A stretch of 64,000 nt of DNA from Acestrorhynchus altus (Eukaryota > Chordata > Actinopteri > Characiformes > Acestrorhynchidae), in contig CM067507.1 of NCBI GenBank assembly GCA_034509495.1, forward strand, positions 30,408,392 through 30,472,391, written 5' to 3'. Below the pieces are notes generated by a model. It searched no databases and was not told the DNA's origin. It worked only from the letters and a program-made list of their open reading frames with translations. Below are positions 47,405 to 60,133 of this stretch, piece after piece. Position numbers and translations under genes: made by a program. Positions within the stretch are counted from its first letter, which is position 1. Each line of letters begins with the position of its first letter.

Positions 47405-47975
47405 TTTCCCTTTCGAGTATTGGTTCTCATAGTAGTTCATCCTCATGCTCTTGGGGATTTTCTTTGTTGGAGTCTGTTGGTTCTCCTGGTATTCACCATC
47501 ATGATCTTAATGAGCTTCATTTGACTACTGGTTCTGATGTGAGTTCATCTCACATGATCTTAGTGACATTCTTTTGAGTGTTGGTTGTCACAATAGTTCA
47601 TCCTCATGATTTTAGTGAGCTTCTTCTTCATCATTCTCTTAGAGAGCTTCTCTTTTGAATTCTTGGATCACACCATAATTTTCTCTTGGAGAGTTTCTCC
47701 TTTTCAGTCTTGGCTCTCTCAGTAACCTCTCCTCCTTAAGCCTCCTTCATTTCTGATTGTTCTTCCTTGTTGTCCTATCTTAATTCTTGATTCCACTCAC
47801 TGGTTCTTCCTCTTGTAGACAGTTTCTCCTTTTGAGTTTTGGTTTCAGTGCATCTTGTCATTTTAGCTCTTGTTTCTCTTCCTCATCAACTTAAAGAGTT
47901 TATCATTTTGCATCTTGTCTCTTACAAATCCACATCATCCTGAGATTTTTCTACTTTTGAGTCTTGGTTGATTTT
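47405..47975. repeat. Degenerate minisatellite, about 53-bp unit
   Basis: The phrase (A/G)GT.TTGGTTCTC recurs near 47416, 47471, 47524, 47577, 47658, 47706, 47835 and 47960. Most steps of the first four are 53-55 bases. Between them the pattern is ATAGTTCATCCTCATGATCT and TAGTGAGCTTCTTTTG. Later units are increasingly diverged and variable in length. The strand is pyrimidine-rich. No protein product is plausible. Confidence 0.78.
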
Positions 47976-48531
47976 AGTGTTTCTAGTACATGTGAACCAC
48001 GTGTTTTTCCTTTGTCCTCCACGTTCTCATTAATAGTCAAGAACTTCAGTGAAACTCCTTTGTGACAACTTCCATTGTAAAAAGTAATACATTTAAATGA
48101 ATTGAATTGAACTGAAGTGGCTTTGGTAAAGAGCACACAACCCATGTTTAAGAAAATCACATTCAGTCTAGGAATGTTCATCAATACTTGTCATGCCCTC
48201 TTTAGATCACCTTTAGTCTAAAAGATGAACTGGAGCAGAAGTTTCTGTGATTTTTAGCTTGCTTGGTGCTGACATAGCAGCCATGATACATCTCATTCCA
48301 CGGGTCACTTGATTAGTGAAGACAGATTGATGATCTTCTGCCTGGCAACAAGCTACCATCTGAACCTCATGCTCACTAAAAGGAAAAAATCAATTACTCC
48401 CCTCCGTCAACTGCAAGGCAGGAACTTTGAGGAAAGTCTGCAGCTCCTTAACAAATCAGACAACAGAATATTCTTCAGCTGAGGTCTGATTGCACAAAAG
48501 AAGTGGCTGATTTGGAGGCGCCGTTTTCCAC
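47976..48531. other. Non-coding sequence, possible conserved patch
   Basis: 48300-48460 is unique-looking and lies just before the TC block. No gene. Confidence 0.45.
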
Positions 48532-48533
48532 TC

Positions 48534-48564
<31 letters not shown>

Positions 48565-48654
48565 ACTCTGTCTCTCTCTCTGTCTCTCTCTCTCTGTCTC
48601 TCTCTCCCTCTGTCTCTCTCTCTCTCTGTCTGTTTCTCTCTCGGTCTCTCCTTG

Positions 48655-48721
<67 letters not shown>
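48532..48721. repeat. Long interrupted (TC)n block
   Basis: About 190 bp of TC with scattered TG, CA and CGG interruptions; it ends in an uninterrupted TC array (about 48660-48720). Both strands are open and give Ser/Leu or Arg/Glu pseudo-proteins. Confidence 0.97.
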
Positions 48722-48722
<1 letters not shown>

Positions 48723-49434
48723 AGTTGCAGTAGAGTATTAGCACCTGCCAGCACTGGGATAATTTTCTCTTGATTGTGATCAGACGCTGGCTGGCTCCCT
48801 TTGCCTAAAATTCAGCCCTCCAATTAACAAAACTCTAGCATTCATTTTTTTCTTCCATGTTCTGTCAATACCTGCAATCAATCTCTGCGCCACTAATTTT
48901 AGGAGGTTTTATTTTCCACCCCATCCATGACAGCAAAAGAACAGACAGTAATTCCATGTGCTGCACTTTTATCCAGGCATTAGGCTTTTATTGTTTTACT
49001 TAATCAATCCACAATATGTCATTACTATTAAGTGAAGGAGATTGCTCAGTTATCACACTATCAGCTTACCCGTAGCATGATGAGCTACACCCACGAGGCT
49101 CGCATCCAAACACTAGCGGCGATTTGTTTCCTGCCAAAGCTGGCCAGAGTGGTCAGTCTGACGCCAAGGCAAACATTGCCCTGCTGTCCAAATCATTACA
49201 TACATATTTCACTCAAAGCTGTTTTCATATTTCATTTGCACTGTATTGTGTATATTTTTATGCAAATATCCTACAGCTCTGTAAAATGCATATGTTGCTA
49301 AACATAAAATGACCAAAAAAGCTGCAAAGTGTGCTGCAAGATATAAAACAACCACTGTGGTTTGTGAAGAATAGAATAATGTGAAGAATGGACAAATCAA
49401 GTGTGTTCAGTTAAACACTCCTTTTCTGGTTCTT
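48722..49434. other. Non-coding sequence
   Basis: 48770-48920 contains CCAATTAAC and CACTAATTTTAGG and may be conserved. No coding sign. Confidence 0.45.
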
Positions 49435-49492
49435 CTAAAGTAGTTCCTCAAAGGCATCACTCAAAGAACCATTTGAAGCATCCTTTCTTGTA
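49435..49492. mobile_element. GGTTCTTT-type MITE fragment
   Basis: CATCACTCAAAGAACCATTT then GAAGCATCC parallels 42558-42590 almost base for base. Confidence 0.6.
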
Positions 49493-50324
49493 AAGCCATG
49501 TTCAGATGGGATTAGTTTTATGAAGGGAGGAGGAGTAATGTCATTTTATTACAGGATGTCTGTAAAATTTATGACTGATTTGTAAAAGATAAGAAATCTC
49601 AGCATAAATGACTGACATGAGTGACTACTTGATTTTCATGCTGCTGTTAGCTCCAAGAAAAAAAGGAAAAGGTGGCTTGAAGACTGATAAAGTATTAGAG
49701 GATTATAACTGACCTTATAACCCACTTATAGTAATAAAAAAACACTATAGGTCTGAGAATTAGCAGCATAACATATGCAGGCTATAGGTTACACTACACA
49801 ATCACCTAATGAGGACGGTTCAGTGCTATGGCGTGTGGACTGTGCTGCGTTCACATCCACAATAGGTTTGAACCAGCCTGCAGCCGACAGATTTGAATGA
49901 CCTCCTGGAGCTTATCAGAAATGAGAAAACAGCGGAAAACTCCTTTTCCACAGGGTATCATGGAATACTTACACACTTTGATTCACACTGGGATTGATAT
50001 GGTTATCTTTAAAAGATTATCTTATCTAACGTTATCTTTAAGTCTTGTTTTACAGAAGGTAAAAGGCATCTTTATTGATGCAGGATCACACAGTCTGTAA
50101 AAACAACTGACATGGCAGATTTGGACATGACTACAATATTTGATAAACTCTGAAATTACTTCACCTCCCCATGTAAAACTAACTACACTCAAATAGAGTG
50201 TATAATCAACTCACAACACACAGCCTCCACACAGTGGGGCTATATTATATTTACATTATAGTTTTTATATATTACATTATATTTTTCTCTGCTTTTTAAC
50301 TCAGCAAAACCCCTCAATGGGTGG
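49493..50324. other. AT-rich non-coding sequence
   Basis: No gene or repeat recognised. Confidence 0.5.
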
Positions 50325-50540
50325 CATGGTGACGCAACAGGTAGTGTGTGTCACACAGCTCCAGGGACCTGAATTTGTGGGTTAGCTCCCCAGTCAGGTC
50401 GCTGTCTGTGATCATTTTTGCGGTCTCCCCAATGTCCACATAGGTTTCCACTGGGTACTCTGGTTTCCTCCCACCTCCCAAAAATGTACATGGTAGATGA
50501 ATTGGCCATGTTAAATTGCCCCCTAGGTTTGAGTTTGGTA
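50325..50540 (+). mobile_element. SINE-like element
   Basis: GGCATGGTGACGCAACAGGT, CACACAGCTCCAGGGACCTG, TTTGTGGGTT, then GTTTCCACTGGGTACTCTGG and TTTCCTCCCACC. I recognise the order from a widespread fish repeat related in layout to the SINE at 7468-7688 but with a different head. Strongly mutated; no clear target-site duplication. Confidence 0.75.
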
Positions 50541-53319
50541 CCCTGCAATGGATATTCAGAGAAAAAAAGACTGCAAAGGTCAAACCTTCTGTTAAAAGGC
50601 TGAAGCTGAAAAGAGGATGGCTTCTGCAAAAACATAAGGGGCACAAACTGAAGCTTCTGAAATATCCCTCACCTACCATTGACCTACCTATATTATACAG
50701 TACATGTAAGATGACCCAAGAGTATCATCAAACTAGTGGTCTTTCGCTAAGAAAAGTGGGGAAAAAATATTACTATGCATATAACCTATTTGTGGTTTTC
50801 ATTATTGTGTTTTATGTTTAAAATTGCTGTATTGAGTACTTCTCAAAAAGAAAAGGTATGTTCTGACCAAGGGTGCTCAAGCTTCTGCAAACAACTGCAC
50901 AACTATACATTTATACTTGCATCTTACAGGAACTGTATTGATGAATTAGTTATGGCTGATCATCATATACCAGTACTGTATATAAAATGCTTCCTATTTT
51001 TAACCTGCAACACATGCCTGTTATGCATGCAGTACATAGTCTGAAGTATTTTTTCCAGGGACAGCAGCAGTTTCCTGAGCAAACATGAAAGCAGCAGGTG
51101 GAAACTGGAGGCGAACAGCTTGACAGGGCCAATGGTCATGCATTAGAAGAGTGGTCAGTCTGAATGGTCACTGGAGTAGCTCTCCACGGTTTAATAGTGC
51201 TATGTGAACAAAGCAGTGTGTTTGGCTGCAGGGTGAAATGGCCAGACCTCCACTCTCCAGTCACCACATGCTTTTTCTGCCCACTCTAATTATAGGAGTG
51301 AGGGGACACTAAGAAAGACTTTACTGTATACACCAGGAGAGCATAACAAAGAAATTCCAGGATAACTGCACACAAATATTGGCTTTTTAACTATTCATTA
51401 CAATGCAGCTGTTTTCATAGAAAAAAACAGCCCAACTGACATCTGAGCTATGAGAGTAAACATTAAAACAGTCTACCATTAACAAGCCGACTTTATTCTG
51501 GCAAAAAGAGGTATGTGTTTGTGTCCAAAATTTTACTTAAATTACAAACTATAAATGCATCCAGTCTCAGTGCACAAATGCACAAATGAACACAGAAACA
51601 AATGGGAAAAGGTCTGTAATGTGACCCATTCATGCAGAATGTATATGTAATTAATTGTTCCTGAGCAGTGAAATGTGTGTGTGATTACATTTGAATAGTG
51701 TAGCAAAACAACACTAAGGGTTAACAATACATGCAATTACAAATCAAATAATTGCTCAGTAGAAATACAAATTCTTTTTATGTGGCATTTCTGTTTTCCC
51801 TCTGCGTAGTCAATCCTCATGGGAATCTTATGTTTTATAGTCTCAAAGTGCCCAGTGTGCCGTCTCAGCCTGGCTTCTATTACCGTCTCAGGGGAATGGC
51901 TGAACTGGAGAACGCTCGGAAGCCAGCCAGTCTTTATTGTGGTTAAAACTGAGCTTTCCTGCCATCCGTGCATGTGCATACCACTATATAATCTCTCTCT
52001 ATCTCCTACGCCAAGGTTCTTGATAGGAAACACAGTTTCTAGTGTGACACCATAAAGTGATCAGATCCTCCAAACGCCAGGCCCTTCAAGAGAATCTGCT
52101 AGTACTGATCCATTCTCATCAAACATCTTGTTTTGTTTCACAGTCCAATTATTCATGCTTTCTGCATCTGTCCTTTGCTGAAACCGATCAGTGATCTTTA
52201 GGCTTTCTGTCTGCCTGTTATCTTCAGCGTTTATATCAATTTGTTTGTTTGGCTTCAATCTTCCCTCCAGCTTAGCTTCAAATTATCGCAAGAGCCTTGC
52301 TGTGAATCCAGCATTGTACATTCCAATTTCTTATCCTCACCAATGGACATGCTTCACTTCTACTGTTCTATATGGCTGAGGAAGAAGAACTGCTTGGCAT
52401 CTACATTTCAGCTGTATTGATTAGAGGATTACCAGCTCATGGAAAGTGAGATGGGATTTAGCAGGACTTCCACTCTCTTACTGCAGGCCTTACTGGGTAA
52501 ACTCCTTTCTGCAGTGTTGATTCGCATGGATAATTGTTCAAGGAAGCCATGGAAGCGCATCAAGAACTAAACAAACACACATGTTTGACTCCTAAAGCTG
52601 GAGCACTCTGGATTTTATTTTCCTTCTCCTTTGAAGATCACTGAGACTGTTCCCCAAACCGGGCCAGACCATACAGATTCTGGCATTGGTTTAGTCATTC
52701 CTCTGTTCATCACAAAGCTCTGCAGAGAGTCTGAGAGAGCAGAGATGTGACAAGCAAATCATTTTCTCATCATGTCTGGTCAATGGTGAAGCTCCGAGCT
52801 GCAGGCCATTACCACAGGCCTGAGCTTTCTCCTGGCAGTGGAGAAAACACACACTGTGAAGTTTCAAATGCCTGTCACCAGTCTGGAAAAGGGAAGGGAG
52901 AAGGATAGAGATAAAGAGATGAAGAAAGAGACACTTTTCCCAAACTGTTTTCACAAAAGCAGTTATCATATTCCTTCAGCACTTTACATCGATTTAGTGA
53001 ACTGGCAAAGCCATTGACAAGAAAGAAATGTGACTCAGACCATGAAAAATGGAATTTGAAGAAAATAGCATTAGATCACTAACATGCATCTGTTTTGTGC
53101 TTGATACAGATATTTCAGTATCCTACTTGTAGGATATTATAATCAATATTGTGATGGAGGGTAGATGAGATGACAGTAAGACTGTAAGTGTGGACAGTGT
53201 AGCTACATCTGTAAAGAATAGAAAGTAGAGTAGTCCCAAAAATATCTTTACACCATCAACCGTGGTACATAGACTGATTATAATCATAGGCTGATTATAA
53301 GTTGTGATTGGCTCAGAGC
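50541..53319. other. Non-coding sequence, about 2.8 kb, no gene
   Basis: Mostly AT-rich unique-looking DNA. 51780-52060 is GC-balanced and covered by overlapping short frames on both strands, none convincing. Confidence 0.5.
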
Positions 53320-54130
53320 TGAGTAGATGAGGGGACCAAACCAGTAGTGAAAGACCCAAATATGATTCAATGCAGTGGTGATGGGTCAAATGACAAATGA
53401 GCCACCAATGATTAGCCTGGAGGTAATGAGTCCAGTGATAACCATTCCAGCAGTGACCAGTCCAATGATGATTCCATGCTAATAGGTCTGGTGGTGACAA
53501 ACCCATTGGTGACTGGCCTAGTAGTGGTGATGAACACAGAGATGGTGGAGCTAGAGGTAACAGAACCAAAAGTGATGCATCCAATGATGACTGGGCCAGA
53601 GGTGATGGGTCCAGAGGTGGCTGGCAGAGTGGTAATGGGCTTAATGGTGACCAGCTCAATAGTGGCAAGCCCAATAGTAATTCAATGGCAATAGCTTCAG
53701 AGAAAACAAGCCTATTGGTGACTGACTCAGTGGAATATGGTCTACTGGTGATGAACCCAGAGATGATGGACCGAGCGGCGGCAGGATGTGATGCAGCCAA
53801 TGATGACATGCCCAGAGGTGCCTAGCAGAGTGGTAATGGGCTTAATGGAGACCAGCTCAATAACAGATAACCCAATGGTAATTCGATGGCAATGTGTTGG
53901 AAAAAAGCCCACTGTTGAATGGTTCAGTGGAAAATGGCCTAGTGATGTTGAACCCATAGGTGATGTCCCAACAGTGGATGGCCCAGTGGAAACCACCTGA
54001 ATTTTGAAAGCCCTGATGATGACTGGCATAACAATGGTGGTCCAAAACACACCTAGGCCAGTTCACTGTTAGTCCTAGTGGTGATGGGCCCAACAGTGAC
54101 CAGTGCAGTGGGTGACCCAACAAAGTGCTA
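53320..54130. repeat. 15-bp-based minisatellite with ~200-bp higher-order duplication
   Basis: Units approximate GTGATGGGCCCAGAG-like 15-mers with heavy variation. A larger block repeats: AATGATGAC at 53583 and 53799 (offset 216), GTGGTAATGGGC at 53629 and 53830 (offset 201), and ATTC(A/G)ATGGCAAT at 53680 and 53881 (offset 201). The drop from 216 to 201 is exactly one 15-base unit. Since 15 is a multiple of three, frames stay open, giving a 228-codon minus-strand frame and five-residue repeats on the plus strand. Confidence 0.88.
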
Positions 54131-55070
54131 TGCATGCAACATTTACCTTCCATCAGTCTTAAGTCTGCTACTGTAGGCTTTAATATGTGAGATGGTCAGG
54201 TCTAAACATCTTAGTACTATAGTTTCCATTACACACACACACATACAGATGTGTCATCTACTGTGACCTTTACAAGGGCTCAAATTTCATCACCTTAAAT
54301 GCAGACAGCCCCTTTTCCTTTGCCACCCCACACCCATCCAATCAGCCCTGGTCTTATCTCATTCCTTTAGGAGGGCTTATCTTCCCTCTCTCTCTCCTGA
54401 TGCCAATCTCTTCCACACCACCTTTGCCTGTGTTTGTCTGTCCCTGGCCTCTCAGCCTAATCCCTCTTTCTGATAAACCTGGATGTTTTATTCACACCCA
54501 CACCCACACACCCACAGCACTGGGAATAACACTTGATGTGTGGATGCATTGTTTCACAGGAGTGATTTCTCAATGCAGGGACCTATTTCCCCAGACCTGG
54601 AGTTTGATTTGCGCCTTGAATGTGGTCAGAGGCGTCTTATTTCAGCCCGGCATAAATGTAATCTCAAGCAGAATGAATGAGGTGTATTCACCTTAGCACC
54701 AACTAAGAAGCAGCACAACAGCGTGACAGAGCTCTGACACGAAGCTGGCATGTTTGTATGCACTGGGTGCACTGTGATTGGCTGTAGGCCATGGGATTTG
54801 ACCAATAAATGAAGGAAAGCGCTGAAATGGAGAATCTCATTTGGCCTGACTTCGGTTTCCCATAATTCAACAGCAGCCGCAGGGACTGGAGTAACTCCTG
54901 ATAGCGGCTGTCAAGAGCTGGCGGCCCCTTCTTTCTTTCTTGGCACCTCCTCTCACACTCATTCTTTAACTCCACATTCTGTGTTGCTCTCTCCTATTCT
55001 CTCTCTTTACCTACTCTTTCCACATCTTTGTCTCTGCTGGTGAATATCTCTCTTTATCTCTCACTGATCC

Positions 55071-55072
<2 letters not shown>
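54131..55072. other. Non-coding sequence
   Basis: 54590-54960 is GC-balanced and unique-looking. Short CT-rich patches at 54375-54400 and 54985-55060. No gene. Confidence 0.45.

Positions 55073-55132
<60 letters not shown>
55073..55132. repeat. (TG)n microsatellite
   Basis: TG array followed by TGCGTG variants to about 55155. Confidence 0.97.
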
Positions 55133-55137
<5 letters not shown>

Positions 55138-55864
55138 GCGTGTGCATGTGTGTGTTGTGGCATGTCAGAGTGAGTTAGTTGTTAGCTGGGGGAGACTTGC
55201 TGAACGACAGCAGAGTCAGCTGGAGCAGATGGTGAGTGGTGTTGGCTAAAGGCGCCAGAGAGAGAGAGGGAGGACATCCCTCTATCTTACGACAGGACTC
55301 CCCTCTCTCTTGTTCTCTCTCACACACAGCATTGCTCAGCTATGCTGCATGCGCATCCAGCCCTTTGACTGATGGCTCCCTGTGCGGGCCTCTAAACGAC
55401 TGCTCCCATTACCATTAGAAAATATGGAACATGAAGACTAATCTTGTGTGGAGAGACGCCCGTGCCATTAATCAGAGAGGTCTTCCCCCTCCGCAGTCCC
55501 TCTGGAGCTGTTTGACATGGGCAGGGGAGACAGCACAGTGCTCAGCTCCAATAAAACCTTGGCTACAGCCTGGGAGAGCCACTCCACAATGACCTATACC
55601 AGCATCCAAGACATCAGGCATGAGAAGGATCTTTCACCATTGAGCATTTACATCGGGAGACATCCCACTCTTTTACCACATGGTCACGTCTGCTCTGTTA
55701 GTTGTATGTGTTACTACAAGACCAAGTATGTTTAATCCTTTGGACCCCAAGTTATTCGGCTATCAATCACAATGTCAAAACTAGGAAGGGAAAGTTTGTG
55801 AATGAAGTTTGAGTTGCCCAAGTGTGTTTGATGTGCATGAGTTTATATTCTAAGTGGATGTTAC
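55133..55864. other. Non-coding sequence with a possible conserved island
   Basis: 55340-55510 is non-repetitive with ATTACCATTAG and CCATTAATC cores. A 72-codon frame at 55517-55735 is slightly GC-rich but has no recognisable domain and no clear splice sites; I do not call it a gene. Confidence 0.4.
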
Positions 55865-56380
55865 AGAGTTGCTATGTTATCCCAGGTGGTTCCTAGATCG
55901 TGAATTTTGAGTTTTTAGTGATTGTTATCATGTTTGCCTGGAGTTCTTTTTTTTTAAATATGTGGTTACTATGGTGTTGCTAGGCAGTTGCTAAGGTCTG
56001 TTACTATTTTATCCAGAGGGATTTCTAATGTGATGCTTAGTGGCTGTTAGGTGGTTGCTATTATATCTGAAGTGGGTGCTATGGTATCCCAATGGGTTGC
56101 TATGGTACCGAATGTACTAAACTTTTGTTATAGTATGCAAGGTGGTTGCTAAGCTGTTGCAAAGTGGTGGTTATGACAACCGCCACCTTGGTGGTTATTA
56201 ATGTGTTAGGTAGTTGCTATGGTGTTTCTAGGTGGTTGCAAATGTATTCTAGGTAATGCATTTGTAGGTATGACTATTTGGTTGATAAGGTAATACATTA
56301 CTGCTAAGGTGTTGCTAGGCAGTTGCAAAGGTGTGTATATGGTGAAGGTGTTGGATGTTATGGTGTTGCTAGGCTACACT
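55865..56380. repeat. GTTGCTAGG-type degenerate minisatellite
   Basis: Recurring modules GGTGTTGCTAGGCAGTTGC, GGTGGTTGCTATGG and TATGGTATCCCA in irregular order. I recognise the GTTGCTAGGTGGTTGC type as common in fishes. Heavily diverged with non-repeat insertions. Confidence 0.8.
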
Positions 56381-56890
56381 ATAGAATATATAAACTCTTA
56401 TAAACTGCTATAAACTACTATACACTTGCAATACTGGACAGCAGTGGAGAAAAAGGGTGCCTTTGGTGTTACATATGTCCACATGTCGGACCAGTTCAAA
56501 AACCACACACACTTGTCGGGCATATGTTACAACCTTGTAAAGTTTTATGTTCTTGCTCAAAAATGTAAGAGGAGATGCACTGAGAAACTGAGCACATAAT
56601 AAGAAGAACACGGCAACAGAATTATTGTGAATTATTTAGAACATGCTGGGTTTAGAATATCTCGGGGAGTCTTATAGGATTTTTTTTGGGTCTATATAAT
56701 TGATGGTAATTTTGATGGTAATACAGTTATGAGAGTGAAGTTTATCCTCACATATAGTGTGGAGTTGTGTAACTGAACATGGCCTACATAGCAGCTTCAC
56801 TTTCCACTTTTGCAGTCTTGCCATACTTCATGACAGCTCTGTCTTGACCTCATATTCTTTTTTATTCTTACTTTATTAGGCTTTAATATA
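56381..56890. other. Non-coding sequence
   Basis: TATAAACT repeats three times at 56390-56420. No gene seen. Confidence 0.5.
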
Positions 56891-57990
56891 TACAGTAGCA
56901 TGCATGTGTTTGGTCACCTCTGTTTCTGTTACTCTGAATAGCTAAGCAATGACCTGATTACAAAATGCATAAATATGGCGTGTTCCTTTAATATTTATAG
57001 GATTTTGTAACAGATAAAAAAGAAAGAAAAAGAAAAGGTTGAAGCAAATGTTTGGGGACCCTGTATGGCCAGTATGTAGTAATACCCCTTTTGAACACTT
57101 GTACTTTCAGTCGCCTTCAAGTTTTTGATTACGTTCAGGTCAAGGGACTGTGCCTCATAGATAAGTCCTTTTTATGATATTAGATTATGTTTAGGTTAGG
57201 GTTTTTTCACAAGCTCCATCCACCCTCCATCCATGTTTAATAGTTGGAGGAGGTTATTCAGGTAATTCTGTCTCCTTTTTGTCCAAACATACATCAGTCC
57301 ACAGAACTTGCTTCCAAAATGCATCAGGCTTGTTTAGATGTTCCTTTGTAAACTCCTGCCACTGAATTTTTCTGATGACTCTCCTATGAAGGTCATATTA
57401 GTGCACGTGTTCCTGCACAATAGAATAGTGCACCACTACTTCAGAGTCTGATAAATCTTCTACTAGATCTTCCGCTGAAAGGTCTTTTGAGGTCAAATGG
57501 AGGTTTTAATTTGCCTTTCTAGTAATCTCTTGGAAAGGTTTCTTGGTCAGACCTCAACTTGACCTTCACTAATTCTGTTAACTGTCATTTCTTAATTACA
57601 CTGTGAAGATGAAATGGCTACCTGAAAACACTCTCTTCTTACAGTCTTCTCCTGTTTGAAGGACTCAACTGTTTTCATTTTCAGAGTGCTTGGATGTGTC
57701 TTAGATAGACATGTGGCTGCTGATGGTTGGGACTGTATTTGAAGGGTCAGAGTATTTATAAAGCTTTATATTTCTTGACCTCTTCCTAATGATGACTGTA
57801 AACAAGCCATTGACAAGCTCAGATCTTGTAAAAAAAAATGATGCTCCTTTTCTTGTTTCACTCAAATTGTAAAAACAAAAATTATGCACTAAACCTGCAT
57901 AAATATGGAATGAAAATATGATTCATTTGTTCAGTTCATTTTCTTCTCACATAACGAATCACAGTCACAAGGATTTTGACCAGATACATA
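56891..57990 (-). mobile_element. Tc1-like transposon, nearly full span, decayed
   Basis: The left terminus TACAGTAGCATGCATGTGTT then GGTCACC, and inner phrases GTTTGGGGACCCTGTATGGC, CCACAGAACTTGCTTCCAAA, CATCAGGCTTGTTTAGATGT, CTATGAAGGTCATATTAGTG, CAGACCTCAACTTGACCTTC and CTGTCATTTCTTAATTACA, follow a Tc1 family that I recognise, read on the minus strand. They cover the HTH and part of the catalytic region of the transposase. Several internal segments are missing (one near 57150-57215), stops are frequent, and the right terminus is eroded after GGATTTTGACCAG (about 57985). Non-functional. Confidence 0.9.
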
Positions 57991-58724
57991 CTATATATAA
58001 TCAGATCCTGGAAGCAATGGGATCAAGGTAAGTAATATATGGAAATAAAAAAGGCAGTGAGGGACAAACATGCCTTTCTATATATATTGTGATACTGACC
58101 TAATATTCATTGTATCATCTCTAAATTCATACTTTGATTCTGACTGATAAATTAAGCTTTTACATTACTTTTTGTGTTGCGGAAGCCTGTCAGTGTGTTT
58201 GGATGGTCCTCCTGCTATTGTGATGCTGCAAAAATGATTGTTTGTAATTGAGCAGTCATTAACAGCTGTTCAACTGCTACGATTAATTAATGGCATGAAT
58301 TCAAGAAAGTAGTTTGCTTTCTTAGCATATCTATGCACTGCTTGTAAGCCTCACCCATAAGCCTAACCAGTGACATGAAAATAACATACTGTTTAATAAC
58401 CTTGGAATCATTTTGTATAGAGACATGCTTTCAACTGTTTCATGAAGAGCTGCTGGAAAGTCTTGCCATGTCATGCTTTGTTACTCTGGGTATAAAAAGC
58501 ACTTGGACTGTGAGCATTTTCTTTTTTATTGACTCCTCAATTTTCAAGACAGTGGGAACTGTGATCAACAGAAAACAAGGCCTCAAGGCCTTATTCGCTT
58601 TTTTTATCCTAAGTGTAGTCATTCACAATGCATCTTTTCTACACTTTGTAACAGTGTCAATATTATAATGGGAAAAGCAATTCTGAAATTCCTTTTTGAG
58701 TGCTTACATTTGTATACAGACACC
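57991..58724. other. AT-rich non-coding sequence
   Basis: A 97-codon frame at 58375-58668 is hydrophobic but has no family resemblance that I can see. Treated as chance. Confidence 0.5.
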
Positions 58725-58913
58725 TGATGCAGACAGTTCTACAATGCTGTAGTGTGAACCAGAAATATCTTAAATGCGCCAGTAACACCTGCCGTGGACT
58801 GAGCAGTGGTTAACGATCGTTCCATGGGGAACACTTGATCAGTCATTACCAATAAGTTCAATTTACATACTGCTATCCCATGACTTTTGGAATGTCAGTG
58901 TATGTATGATTAT
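58725..58913. mobile_element. Possible DNA transposon end
   Basis: The stretch from ACTGAGCAGTGGTTAACGAT through CATTACCAATAAGTTCAATT to GACTTTTGGAATGTCAGTGT looks like the end of a fish DNA repeat, with a Tc1-like terminal sequence. I cannot find the opposite end with certainty. Confidence 0.4.
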
Positions 58914-60133
58914 GTTAAAAATAGCACACTCCATGAAAACCTTTGTTTTGAACTTCATTTTAGCATTTGAGAACAATAGCCAAGACAATATACATCTGAA
59001 ATCACTGTCACTCCTGACACCCTAAACATCCTTTGGCTAAACTAACCTTAATCAGATGTTTCTTATAACTGCCCGTCTCTGAGAGAAACAACAACTCATC
59101 ATGTTTGTCCCACTCTTCTACGCTGAATTCTTTCAGCTGTGTGACATACAGTATAAGGAGTTTCTTGTATGCAAATCACATCACAGGACTTCAATAACAG
59201 TAAACCTATACATAACTCTACATTTCTTTCTTTGGATCCATCACACATTTGCTTTTCAAATGACTGTATGTCACAAACTGTGAACCTCTTACAAGTCTGA
59301 CCTTATAGCTTGTATTTATGACTATGTAAACCTTTCAGCGTCCCCCATAGGACCTTATGACTTTATGGGGGCCATTAAAGTCAACATCAGTCTGCTCCAG
59401 GTAACAGTGAGTTAAGAGGACAGGGTACTGAGTTTTGCTCACCTGTGGAAAAGACGTGTGCTTGATCTTAAGCACAAAGCTAAACATTTAATCAATAATA
59501 AGAGCGATATTGCTTACATAAAGTCTTGATTACATTAGAACAGATGTTGGCAAACATATTACATCTCTATTCAAACCTACTCTCCTCAACGACAGGGGTC
59601 ACATCAGTGGTCATACTGCACATTAACTGAACCTGTACTTGAACTGTTTCCCAGAATCCATTAAGAACATAGCTCAGTTCCTGGTTTCTCCTGAATGCAC
59701 CAAGTCAGCATATGGGTTAAGCACAAATTTACTAAACCAGGTATTGAATGAGAATTATTACTAACACTACACTCACATTAAGAGAGCTTTGGAGATGGTT
59801 TAATGAACACAGTCATTAACTTTGTATGATTATTATTTGTGATTATTCCCATACTACATTTTATTTACGATTTACTGAGCAAATAAACATGTAAGATGAG
59901 GAACTTTTCATTCTATCATTCACAGGCGCCTAAAATATTTGCACAGTGCTGTTTATAATATCAATACCAAAGTATCAGTAAAGTAATAAATTTGATCACC
60001 TGCAAATTAGCCATGGTGTAGTGACATATCGCATCAGTAAGTGCCACAAAAGGTCAGCCATCCCAGGCCTGAACAGTAGGGCAGTAGGCCTTGTGCTCCA
60101 TCTTCCTCTGAGACTCACAGTCATTTTTTGCAG
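58914..60133. other. Non-coding sequence
   Basis: No gene or repeat recognised. Confidence 0.5.

Noticed and set aside
47405..47975. CRISPR-like regular spacing
   Set aside because: Diverged tandem units with no separate unique spacers, in a vertebrate-type genome.
53123..53809. 228-codon minus-strand open frame
   Set aside because: Lies in a 15-bp-based minisatellite whose unit length is a multiple of three; the protein is a low-complexity Leu/Ser/Pro repeat with no domain.
58375..58668. 97-codon hydrophobic frame
   Set aside because: Hydrophobicity follows from T-rich DNA; no family resemblance or promoter.
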